Origin: Cyclostephanos tholiformis
Lineage: Eukaryota > Bacillariophyta > Thalassiosirophyceae > Thalassiosirales > Thalassiosiraceae
Assembly (NCBI GenBank): GCA_036939975.1
Contig: JALLPB010001320.1
Span: forward strand, 1-10,308
Length of the DNA: 10,308 nucleotides
Direction of reading: 5' to 3'
Of the stretch, positions 1 to 7,233 are shown one piece after another. Both the position numbers and the translations under genes were made by a program. A model generated the notes under the pieces. The model made no database searches and had not been told where the DNA came from. It worked only from the letters and a program-made list of their open reading frames with translations. Within the stretch, counting starts at the first letter, position 1; each line of letters opens with the position of its first letter.

Positions 1-1107
1 GGCTGAGTCGACATCTCCAATGTGCAACATTAATATAAATGCTCCAAACTGCTGCCAGCAGGCACAGGACCATTTAGAGCAAGGTCCGAAATTTCCAAAG
101 GTGGATATTTGAGACTCGGGACTCTCCTACCCACAAGAGCACCCTATTGGCTACAATCTATGATCAATAGGCTTAGGCCAGCAGAAATGCCGAAACAGCT
201 TTCTGCCTAGATTATAGTACACAAAGCTAAGATTCTGGAGATTGCTTACACTGTAATGATCACCATCACCTCTACTCCGGAGAGTGCTCAGACACACAAT
301 GGACCATTGATGACCAGAAATTCTGTCTCCTTATTACATTTAAGGAGGGTCTCAGACCATTTTAATCAGGGCAAAGCCAGCAATTTTCAAAATTAAATGG
401 ATAATACAGGCATAATATACACGGATTATAGGACAAAGTCCACAGTCTGCAAACCAGTGTGCTGTAATACCATTAATGGTTCATCTAGTTAGATAAACCA
501 GTACACGCATTAGAAGCTATACAACTAGACTTCAAACATAACAGAAGACAACTCCTCCAACAAAACCTAAGTAGTATAATGCTAAGAAGTTAAAGGGGGA
601 CACTTTGGTCTTACTGGGCAGACTTAACCTGAGTCCATCCAAGAAAGGTCAAGGAGTCCGAACACCCTTCGGAAGGCAGTTTATTAACATAAGCAGCCTA
701 AAGCTAACTACTAGTAGCTGTATGTGAAAAAATAACCAAAAATTAATTGTGACCCACCCGGTTAGGGTGGCATATATAAATTAGTAAATGCAATGATATG
801 AAAAAATAGAGAGAACATTATCTAAATGGCTGCAATGTTAGTTGGTGCATTGCCATCGTCGGTGGCTGGGGCATTGATCATGGAATCCAAAATGGCATAT
901 GTGCTTTTATTTTCCCCAGGGAGGATGTTGACGTGGTTGAGAGGGAGCGATGTGTTATGCTTTGGCGCCTCCATAGCATTGGTGTAGGAGAAGGAGGAGG
1001 ACAAAGTTGATAGCAGTGGCTGATATGGAGTAATATTTTTTAATGTCAGCGGGCGGGCCAGTTGCCACAGGGGAAATATTGCCTCTAAAAATATCAACCA
1101 AATAACA
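1..1107. other. no supported gene
   Basis: No open frame here has protein-like composition or a recognisable motif. Two short minus-strand frames near 822-1239 stay open but resemble no family I know, and they overlap each other in different frames. A TATATAAA string lies at about 772-779, but no gene follows it. I found no tRNA cloverleaf or rRNA segment. The first 700 bases are less AT-rich than what follows and could be an old non-coding repeat, but I could not define ends. Confidence 0.5.
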
Positions 1108-1152
1108 CCCAAAACCTCCAAAAAAATCAATCCCGCCTATGGAGGTTTTGGG
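1108..1152. repeat. 12-bp perfect inverted repeat (hairpin)
   Basis: CCCAAAACCTCC at 1108-1119 is the exact reverse complement of GGAGGTTTTGGG at 1141-1152, with a 21-base loop. The surroundings (about 1070-1210) repeat the word AAATATTGCC three times, which suggests a relic of a small transposon. I could not find matching outer ends or a target-site duplication. Confidence 0.6.
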
Positions 1153-2431
1153 GTCATGCAATATTTGGGTGATCCTGCCATCTGAAATATTGCCAAAATA
1201 TTGCCTTGAATTTTGCAACAAGATGGGCCTGAGTGGCACAGCACTAAAAAAAATAATTACTAAAATGAAGTCTTTTGACCAACCATAGTTTCTTAAAATT
1301 GAGAAAATAGAAAGAAAGCTTTCTTCTTTAAAGAATAGAATATGAGAATGAATTCTACTTGGTATGATGTTTAAGCAATTGAAAATCAGAGAAAATCTTG
1401 TAAATGGGAAGCTAAAAGTGCTAAATCAACAAAATAGTTTTTGTATAGTTCCTATGTAGAACTTGGGATTCTGTTTCAATACACAACCCAATAAGGTGCA
1501 CACAATCATGCCATCACCATGACAAAGTAGAAAAAAAATGTCGAACAAAATTTGGCAAGTGCAATAAGAGTCTTGGACATCAACTAAGTTGTCTTGTAGA
1601 GAGGAAGACAGCTATCTTGTCAGAGATGTTTTGCATCATAGGAATCAGGGAGATTGGGTGTTGTGGGTGTACGTAACAATACTCTTTCTTGTAATTTGGT
1701 TAAACAGTGAATTGCTTAAATAGCATACCCAATGGATCAGTCATGGCAAATGACGATATCCTGGTCACAAAATGGCAAAGTATTTTTGCATTTTGCAAAC
1801 AGTTCCTATGTAGCTTCTACTGTATGTACAGTTCAACCCATGGTACTTAAAAAAATTGAGAGAAATGAAAAATTCTGCAAGGTCTGTTTTGAGCTATTCT
1901 GGTCACAATAAATATTTTAACTTGTCATAGATTTTAAATAGGAATAAGTCCACAAAACTTATTTTTTGACATATCATTTGTGACCAATTGACTTCTATTC
2001 TTCAAAAAAACTATGCCACTTTTGGCTTATTCATCACCAATACTCAACAGTGCACAATTCAAAAGTAATAGCATAGGGAGAAAGAGAGCAATCTCAGTGT
2101 TCCAATGGTATGTGGGTCAAGGGTATCTGACACAGGCTACATAGGTAAAAAGTACACATGCATTACCTAAACTAATTAATGGATGTAAATGCATCCTTTG
2201 CCTGATAAAGAGATAGAATAAAATGCATTCTAATATTCTATTGTAGAATATCCCATAACGTGGGAACATGTTGCATTCATCAGAAACCCTTGTATGATAC
2301 AAATAAACTGAATTGATAGTTTAGCAATATTTTAAAGGTACTGCGCAGACAATTAGTAGTTTACTTGGAAACTTTAAAAATATTAGGTCAGCTTCGTGTT
2401 TACACAATCCCTTCTATGGGTGCTGGGTAAA
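1153..2431. other. no supported gene; AT-rich spacer
   Basis: This is AT-rich non-coding DNA with stops in all frames. Small structures are AAGAAAGCTTTCTT, a 14-bp palindrome near 1312, and the 13-base word AGTTCCTATGTAG, present at 1447-1459 and again at 1801-1813. Neither is enough to define an element. Confidence 0.5.
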
Positions 2432-2439
2432 CTATTTTC
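2432..2439. repeat. 8-bp target-site duplication, left copy
   Basis: CTATTTTC directly abuts the left terminal inverted repeat of the hAT-type element. The identical 8 bases follow the right terminus at 2813-2820. An exact 8-bp duplication is the hallmark of hAT-superfamily insertion. Confidence 0.85.
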
Positions 2440-2487
2440 TAGAGTTCCATCCCATCCCAGTCCCAAGCCCTCCCCGGGAAACGAGAC

Positions 2488-2517
2488 CGTCCCGTTCTTG
2501 AGGCTCTCAAGACGGGA
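2488..2517. repeat. imperfect hairpin 1 inside the hAT-type element
   Basis: CCCGTTCTTGAGG is followed almost at once by CTCTCAAGACGGGA, which folds back on it with a one-base offset. It shares the word CCCGTTCTTGAGG with the larger hairpin at 2532-2570, so the two look like diverged copies of one subterminal unit. Confidence 0.6.
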
Positions 2518-2531
2518 AGTCTTGCGGGATT

Positions 2532-2570
2532 TCCCGTCCCGTTCTTGAGGCCCTCGAGAACAGGACGGGA
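2532..2570. repeat. 19-bp near-perfect hairpin inside the hAT-type element
   Basis: Arms of 19 bases (2532-2550 and 2552-2570) are complementary except at two positions and are separated by one base, so the DNA could extrude as a cruciform. The structure lies in the left subterminal GC-rich region and probably belongs to the set of transposase-binding repeats, which is inference. Confidence 0.75.
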
Positions 2571-2812
2571 ACCGAGACAACATTAAGTAATACTGATTCC
2601 TACGTGTATATTTGGTACAGCGTAGTACATACATATAGATACTTTGCCCCATTCAAAGGCTGCTGTTGGTCTGTCCCAGAGACTCGTGTCCTGAAGATCG
2701 TCCTTCCTGAATTTCCCACGGGAAGGGGGTCACAAGATGGGAACAGCTAACAGCTTCCCGTCCCGTTTCCTGACTTCCCGTCTCAAATTTCCCGGGCCAG
2801 GATGGAACTCTA

Positions 2813-2820
2813 CTATTTTC
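2813..2820. repeat. 8-bp target-site duplication, right copy
   Basis: CTATTTTC directly follows the right terminal inverted repeat and is identical to the copy at 2432-2439. Confidence 0.85.
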
Positions 2821-3084
2821 CGATTTTCATGGCATCCCAATAAAAATATTTATTTAGCTATTCCTTTGTATGTAGGTCTCAAAATTAGTCAAAAATAACG
2901 ACGGTGAAAGAAAGAATCTTGAGGCTTTTTTAGTACTAAATCCTTTGATTAGATTTGTCAGTTGCAGGCCCAGAGACCAACTGTGCATGATGTGCAAGCA
3001 CACACACATAACCCCACATGCAAAAAAAATATCTTTGCCATGGTGCCCCCACTTTGCTTGCTCCCTGCAGCTCCAATTTTACAG

Positions 3085-3201
3085 GTGAGTGCAATTGCAT
3101 CACGTCATGCAATTGATCACCTTCATTGCAATCTGGCAATGTAACTTTTATCAATGAAACAAACAAATTCTTTATTTTATTGACTATTATTCTATGTGCA
3201 G
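3085..3201 (+). other. candidate spliceosomal intron (weak)
   Basis: ACAG/GTGAGT at 3081-3090 is a strong donor. TGTGCAG, ending at 3201 after a T-rich stretch containing ATTGACTATT, makes a reasonable acceptor, giving a 117-base intron. The upstream frame is open from about 2962 and would continue for only a few codons after splicing before TAA. No protein family is recognisable, so this may be chance. Confidence 0.2.
3092..3115. repeat. 9-bp perfect hairpin
   Basis: CAATTGCAT (3092-3100) and ATGCAATTG (3107-3115) are exact reverse complements around the 6-base loop CACGTC. The hairpin lies just inside the candidate intron. No function can be assigned. Confidence 0.6.
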
Positions 3202-3771
3202 GGGCTCAGCATGCACGCTGACTAAAAGTGAGTTTTTGGCAAAGGAGACACAAAATATAAGTCCATTTAAAGGATTTTATGTCACATTTAATAAATTCCA
3301 AGATAATATAGGGCATAATTCTGTTTCTGATGAATGTTTACACAACAGGTGCAACGAAAGGTTAGTTTACATGGCATACATTTGCTTTCAAAACTTAAAG
3401 GTTGCACACTTTCCAGTTTACCTTTATCAATTATTGGGTCTCTAATGTTTTATGAATACTAGAAAGCATTTCTAGAGAATAGATGTTCATCTTTTGCCCT
3501 AGTTGGATTCATTGATCGTTGTCCAAATTGCTTCAACAGTATCATTGATCATGGTGTGTAGTTGTTTCCAGCAATTTGGCTCTCACTTTGGCCGCATGTT
3601 TGGGGGTCTATTCAGTGTGGACAAGGTTATGTTTGGTGTTTTTTTGTATCATCATGAAAGTCAAAAACTTGGGTTGAAGCTTGTTTTTTGTCAAGGAGAA
3701 AGAAATTAGCATGGGAATTAATCACAAGAACCATATAAAAAGATCTCATTAATTAATTGATTATGGCATAG

Positions 3772-4478
3772 GCCCCAAAGAATCAGAAGCAGCTTGGCAA
3801 GGGCGCAATGTGCTCTGTCCTCCTCAAATACCTCCACTCCTTGTGGCAAGTGACAGAGGCATTCCCCAGTGCCACCACTCAACATTGTTTGGGCGATTTG
3901 GTGGCTGTGGGCATCAGCAAAACCACTCGTGCTGGCTGATCATATGAGTCTGTTTTTTTCACCTGAACAACAATTATCTCCAGCATTGAATTGAGTGCCT
4001 CCCAGCAATTCACTGTCATGAGGGAGGAGGGCCATGTGGATGGCATAGTATGGGAAGAGGAGCACATCGTTCTTGTGCCAAAGGCAGCAACGCCGGCTGA
4101 CAATGCAACAAATGAATGGGTGGAGATTGGCAACAACATCTTCACAGCATGAAATGTGGCCAAAGACTTTGCTCGTGTCTGTCAGGAAGGTTTGGAGGTC
4201 AATGATGACAATGAACTCTTACCTGAGAATGTCCCCACCAACGGGAATGAGCCACCCACCAACAAAGGCCTTTTCAAAGGCCAATCTTGGGGATGGGATG
4301 GCGTTGATTGGCGCATCGCCACGAGGATGGGGAATAATGATGATGGCTTTCCAAATCAATGGACCCCCCAAAGCGAGTCAATCTTGGACCTGTTCATGTA
4401 TTTTTTTCAATGATCTGGTTCATGACTGTGTCGGGGAGCAACCAGGCCCCCATCACCTTTGGCCAGCTGATACAAGTC
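3772..4478 (+). pseudogene. piggyBac-like transposase, N-terminal remnant (copy A)
   Basis: One plus frame is protein-like from 3772 to 4413, interrupted only by TGA codons at 3937-3939, 3964-3966 and 4150-4152 and ending with TGA at 4411-4413. The reading continues one frame over to about 4478. Recognisable pieces in order are an acidic stretch VWEEEHIVLVP (about 4048-4080), LPENVP (about 4219), GQSWGWDG (about 4279-4302), GFPNQWTPQSES (about 4345-4380) with LDLFMYFF, and after the frameshift NQAPITFGQLIQV (4440-4478). The WTPQ...LDLF...YFF and ITFGQ... elements match the start of the piggyBac-family DDE transposase domain as I know it. In intact relatives a catalytic core of several hundred residues follows; here it is missing, so this copy cannot be active. 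The whole run is preserved only as an N-terminal fragment. Family assignment is from memory of the family; the reading frame and stops are seen directly. Confidence 0.6.
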
Positions 4479-4894
4479 CCCCCATCAACCTTGTTTGGGA
4501 TCTTGACCTCAACTTTGACCTAATTATGGCCCCCCCATCCTGCATTGCAACCACCACCACTGACATCTTCTTCCTCTCCCCTCCCCTCTCTCACTTTTTG
4601 ATTGTTGTATTGATCGGCTTGCCCCCGACGTGTGCATTGGACATTGTCATATTTGCCACTGCCTCTGCCTTACTAATGTGTTGTTGTCTCCATTGTTGTC
4701 ACTATCATTGTCCTCTCCCCTCACCACCAACCTCGCCTTCCTCTTCATCACTTTTGATTGTTATGATGGCATTGTTGAAGGGCACTCAGAAGATGGGTAT
4801 TTTGGATGTCATTGTCATTGTCGTCATCATCATCTTCTTCACCCTGAAGGATGGAAGAATAATGGAGATGGAGAGGACCCACCATGATGATTTT

Positions 4895-4934
4895 GGGGGT
4901 GGAGGGGTTTCTCTTGATGGGTGGGGGGGGGGGG
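4895..4934 (+). repeat. G-run cluster with quadruplex potential
   Basis: G5, G4 and G3 runs are followed by an unbroken run of 12 G at 4923-4934. The G12 tract with its neighbours could form a G-quadruplex on the plus strand. The exact run length may be unreliable in assembled sequence. Confidence 0.5.
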
Positions 4935-5046
4935 CTTGTTCCATTTGTTATCACCAGGGCTCGTGTGGACAAGGCTGCATGCCATCAAATTCAATAATAT
5001 CCTATGATAAAATGCTGGTCCAGGAGTGATCTTCTACTAAAATTAC

Positions 5047-5061
5047 GTGATGTGACATCAC
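5047..5061. repeat. 15-bp palindrome
   Basis: GTGATGT and ACATCAC are exact reverse complements around one central G. The core contains TGACATCA and is preceded by ACGTG, words similar to bZIP binding sites. No gene sits nearby to give that meaning. Confidence 0.45.
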
Positions 5062-5068
5062 CATAATT

Positions 5069-5098
5069 TGCAATTTCATAACATGCAATTTCATTACA
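5069..5098. repeat. 15-bp tandem pair
   Basis: TGCAATTTCATAACA (5069-5083) is followed at once by TGCAATTTCATTACA (5084-5098), with a single difference. This is a simple tandem duplication. Confidence 0.65.
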
Positions 5099-5121
5099 CA
5101 GCAATGGGGATTGTTTCAGAA

Positions 5122-5140
5122 GGGGGGGGGAAGGGGGGGG
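5122..5140 (+). repeat. paired long G-runs
   Basis: Nine G, then AA, then eight G. This is capable of G-quadruplex formation on the plus strand and prone to length change. Confidence 0.5.
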
Positions 5141-5268
5141 TGGAGTTTTTAAGGTGTGTGAAGGAAATGGCAATGTGGTCAGTTCACGGTCCATACTTTT
5201 TTCTTTTTTTTGTCTTCATTTTTTTTAGTTTCCCGCCAGATTAAAAAAGGGTAGGGGAAGACCCACTG

Positions 5269-5319
5269 GACCCCCTACTGACAGTGTCAGTTTCCCTATG
5301 GTATAGGGGTCTGGGGGTC
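5269..5319. repeat. nested inverted repeat
   Basis: GACCCCC (5269-5275) pairs with GGGGGTC (5313-5319). Inside lies the odd palindrome CTGACAGTGTCAG (5278-5290), with arms CTGACA and TGTCAG around one base. The bases TCTGACAG recur just after the right arm. This may be the end of a small mobile element, but no partner end was found. Confidence 0.5.
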
Positions 5320-5374
5320 TGACAGGCTTTGCATCTTGTATTAGGAAGTCAATCAGTTTTCATGAACACATTTG

Positions 5375-6052
5375 TTAATGGATTTTCTGTTCAATTCCTA
5401 CATCTTCATACCAGACATTATGTAGAACTCTACAGGAGCCTAAAAAAATGCCCCAGATTATGGCCGATGCAGCCAATGTCAATATTTCACACCCCATTTT
5501 GATCATGTGATGCCCAGCTGATCCCTTCTAAAACAACAGCAAATGGTAGCAGTGGTCTGTGCAGTATTCAACCGCTGTACCAATGTCAAACCCCCCAAGG
5601 GTGAGAGAAGATGGCGCCTCCTCTTACACTAGCTGTTTGATCTTTGTCATGTGATTTCTGCCTTTGCCATCATCCATGGCAAAGAACAAGACAAAATGGA
5701 CAAGCCCGTATTTTAGGTCCACCATGAGCCCACTAGTTCCAGTATATACTTCCTTGCCTACAACAATTTCATCCCTCCATGGGAAGCACATCATAATGTT
5801 ACCCAGCACTCCCTGATAAAGGGTCCATCACAGGCACCAAGACAACCCGGCCAACTTGTGGTGACTGTAACCATTCCCACCAACAAGGACACCAGCAATG
5901 CTCTCCCAGCCCCCCTCCCTAGTAGCATTGCTTGGCCACCAACAGTCCTCCACACCCCATCTATTGTGGCCATGGGCAAAATGATGACAATGCCACCACA
6001 GCCCATTCAGATGATGATTCCTTTGCAGGAGCAAGGAATTACCGTGTCTTCA
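5375..6052 (-). pseudogene. unassigned quasi-open block, possible decayed coding sequence
   Basis: In one minus frame, about 225 codons run between a stop at 6050-6052 and TAA at 5375-5377, with only three internal stops (5828-5830, 5624-5626, 5528-5530). Chance would give roughly ten. The translation has balanced composition, including CFPWRDEIVVGKEVYTGTSG, GLVHFVLFFAMDDGKG and GCEILTLAASAIIWGIF. I do not recognise the family. The plus strand of the same region is also partly open: 5858-6208 in one frame and, in another, a Cys/His-rich reading around 5845-5910 (TCGDCNHSHQQGHQQC). The coding strand is therefore not settled. The block lies between two plus-strand piggyBac remnants. It could be leftover transposon sequence from either one, an independent inserted fragment, or a compositional accident. 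Confidence 0.3.
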
Positions 6053-6361
6053 CTCACAAATGCTTTGATGACAGAGTCTTCAATAAAAAGCATCAAACCT
6101 GATGCGAATGTGACTCCAAGAAAGTGGGGGAGCGCCATGTGTAAAAACACAAATTCCCTTATTTTTCTTACCCCTTTAGCTGGAATAATCAGACCTGTTC
6201 GGAGATGATTCTGATGGATGGTTGAAGAAGGAAGAGGTTATTGCTGGACAAATTGCCATGGAGAATAAAGCCAAACTCAATGCAGCTAATTGTGTTGATG
6301 ATGAGCATGTGAATGAAATACAAGAGTTTGAGTATTTACTTGAGAACATTGAGCAGCAGCA

Positions 6362-6409
6362 GGGGGGTGGGTGTACAGGGGAGCAGGGGGGAAGGGATTG
6401 CAGGGGGGG
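6362..6409 (+). repeat. canonical G-quadruplex motif
   Basis: Six G-runs of three or more (6362-6367, 6369-6371, 6378-6381, 6386-6391, 6394-6396, 6403-6409) are separated by loops of 1 to 6 bases. This satisfies the usual G3+N1-7 quadruplex rule on the plus strand. It lies exactly between the acidic leader and the SAP module of copy B and may be part of an intron, or an expanded G-tract that broke the frame. Confidence 0.65.
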
Positions 6410-6435
6410 TATTTCATTTTTTTATAGTCACAGTG

Positions 6436-6550
6436 ATGAGTCATTCATTAGCAGAATTAAAGAACATATGCAAGGCAATGAACCTGTCCATCACAGGAAC
6501 AAAGCCGGTATTTTTAATGGTTGCGGGACAGCAGGAGTGGAGCCATCAAG
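6436..6550 (+). other. SAP-like DNA-binding module within copy B
   Basis: The frame starting at 6436 reads MSHSLAELKNICKAMNLSI and continues TGTKPV. This fits the SAP pattern: a first helix of the type LxxLKxxLxxxGL, then the turn S-x-x-GTK, then a second helix. The second helix appears shifted to the next frame (LRDSRSGAI, starting at about 6521) after a T-run at 6511-6515, where polymerase slippage is likely. SAP modules bind AT-rich scaffold-attachment DNA. The module call is from pattern recognition. Confidence 0.6.
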
Positions 6551-6891
6551 TGCATTGATGACAACACATTCCAATATCGCCAGAGTGCAGATATCAATGC
6601 ACCTGCTGATTAATCCCTGCCAAAGTGGGTGGTGCTTAACCCCAATCCTGTGGTGGATGTTGTGGGAATGGACATGCTCCAAAATGTGCAGCGTGGGTTC
6701 TATGGACCAACCAAAAATGATAATGCAGTCGGAGCTCCAAAATGCTCCTCCGTCAGGAATATAAGAAGGTGTGGCAGCTTGAATTTACATCAAAGGATCC
6801 AGAGATGCATTGGGTTTCAGAGAAGGGCTGATTTCTTTCATACCCAAATCTCTCCAGAATTTGTAAAATGTAAGCCAACTCTTCCCCTTTT

Positions 6892-7233
6892 GATCAGCAG
6901 GAGGTGCACAAGATGATGGGCCTCATGTTTGTCAATGGTGTCACTCCACCGCCTCAATTGACAATGTGGTTTGTTCAGCACCACAGTTTTGGTAATGCAT
7001 TCATCTTGAAGGCATTGGACAAGCTGATGAAGGGCAGATGGTGGGCCATAAGGGGATGCTGGAAGCATTTCCGGCGGTTCATGTGTATGTTCAATTTCAG
7101 GGAGAATTTAAGGAAGGCAGCCGCCAAGAATCACCTCTTTAAAGTTCAATGTCTTCTAGATGAACTCAATGAGAATGCATCTACAATGTGGATTCCAGGC
7201 AAGTGGCTTGCAATGGAAGAGCAGACTCTGGGA
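6892..7233 (+). other. piggyBac-type DDE domain, N-terminal portion of copy B
   Basis: The frame is open from 6892 with the readings DQQEVHKMMGLMFVNGV, FGNAFILKALDK, HFRRFMCMFNFREN, LLDELNENA and WIPGKWLAMEEQTLG. This matches the conserved front part of the piggyBac DDE domain. The PGKWLA-x-x-E-Q segment is the place where the first catalytic Asp sits, usually as I-D-E. Here codon 7216-7218 is GAA (Glu) instead of Asp. Homology ends at about 7230-7233. Everything downstream of the first catalytic motif, including the second and third catalytic residues, is missing. Confidence 0.75.

Larger units (their letters stand above)
2440..2812. mobile_element. short non-autonomous hAT-type transposon (MITE-like)
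   Basis: The element is 373 bp. Its left end TAGAGTTCCATCC (2440-2452) is the exact reverse complement of its right end (2800-2812), giving 13-bp perfect terminal inverted repeats. The termini fit the hAT end pattern of pyrimidine-A-purine-N-G. An exact 8-bp direct repeat, CTATTTTC, flanks both ends, as expected for a hAT target-site duplication. Subterminal regions are GC-rich at both ends and carry repeated TTCCCGTCCCG words (2531-2541 and 2755-2765) plus shorter and inverted versions, typical of transposase-binding subterminal repeats. The middle (about 2575-2690) is AT-rich. No transposase coding is present, so the element would depend on an autonomous hAT copy elsewhere. The perfect ends and duplication suggest a fairly recent insertion compared with the other debris in the window. 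Confidence 0.85.
2821..3771. other. no supported gene; mixed spacer
   Basis: Short plus-strand open stretches at 2962-3144, 3194-3445 and 3503-3709 have no recognisable domain and no convincing composition. A candidate intron and a 9-bp hairpin inside this stretch are listed separately. A CA-rich tract lies near 2999-3011. The last 60 bases are very AT-rich (ATTAATTAATTGATTA), immediately before the copy A transposase remnant begins. Confidence 0.45.
4479..5374. other. low-complexity, strand-asymmetric DNA; no supported gene
   Basis: From about 4510 to 4870 the plus strand is pyrimidine-rich with many CATTGTCATTGTC-like and CATCATCATC words. The plus strand stays open in one frame up to 5029, giving a hydrophobic cysteine-rich translation; the minus strand gives short acidic runs such as GEEDDDDDNDND. 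Both are expected from biased base composition, so I do not call a gene. The minus-strand acidic runs could be a relic of an acidic leader of some transposon protein, but this cannot be shown. Long G-runs, a palindrome, a tandem pair and an inverted repeat are listed separately. Confidence 0.45.
6201..7233 (+). pseudogene. SAP-domain piggyBac-like transposase, broken and truncated (copy B)
   Basis: Protein-like segments lie in order on the plus strand but in shifting frames. 6201-6361 gives an acidic leader with GDDSDGWLKKEE and NEIQEFEYLLENIEQQQ. 6436-6510 gives a SAP-like helix pair. 6527-6740 gives IDDNTFQYR, VVLNPNPVVDVVGMDML and RGFYGPTKNDNAVGAPK, with one in-frame TAA at 6611-6613. 6742-6828 gives LLRQEYKKVWQLEF, 6832-6870 gives DFFHTQISPEFVK, and 6892-7233 gives the start of the DDE domain. 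Such proteins cut and paste transposon DNA at TTAA sites in the nucleus. Some frame changes could be introns rather than frameshifts, notably across the G-rich stretch 6362-6427, which ends in TTTTTTTATAG. The C-terminal half, holding the remaining catalytic residues, is absent; the repeat array at 7231-7655 replaces it. With the in-frame stop and this truncation the gene is dead. Confidence 0.75.

Noticed and set aside
533..562. Possible LTR end (minus-strand TGTTGGAGGAG...)
   Set aside because: No partner terminus, target-site duplication, primer-binding site or retrotransposon coding was found.
621..680. tRNA-like internal promoter (B-box resembling GTCCGAACACC)
   Set aside because: The A-box match is poor and no cloverleaf can be drawn, so neither a tRNA nor a tRNA-derived SINE is supported.
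822..1239. Overlapping minus-strand ORFs of about 95-100 codons
   Set aside because: No recognisable motif, composition follows the local base bias, and the two frames exclude each other.
3194..3709. Two plus-strand ORFs of 68-83 codons
   Set aside because: No domain, unusual composition, and no splice or promoter context strong enough to support a gene.
3772..4413. UGA read as a sense codon in an intact gene
   Set aside because: A frameshift follows at 4413, the rest of the domain is missing, and the related copy B carries a TAA and several frame changes. Simple decay explains all of this.
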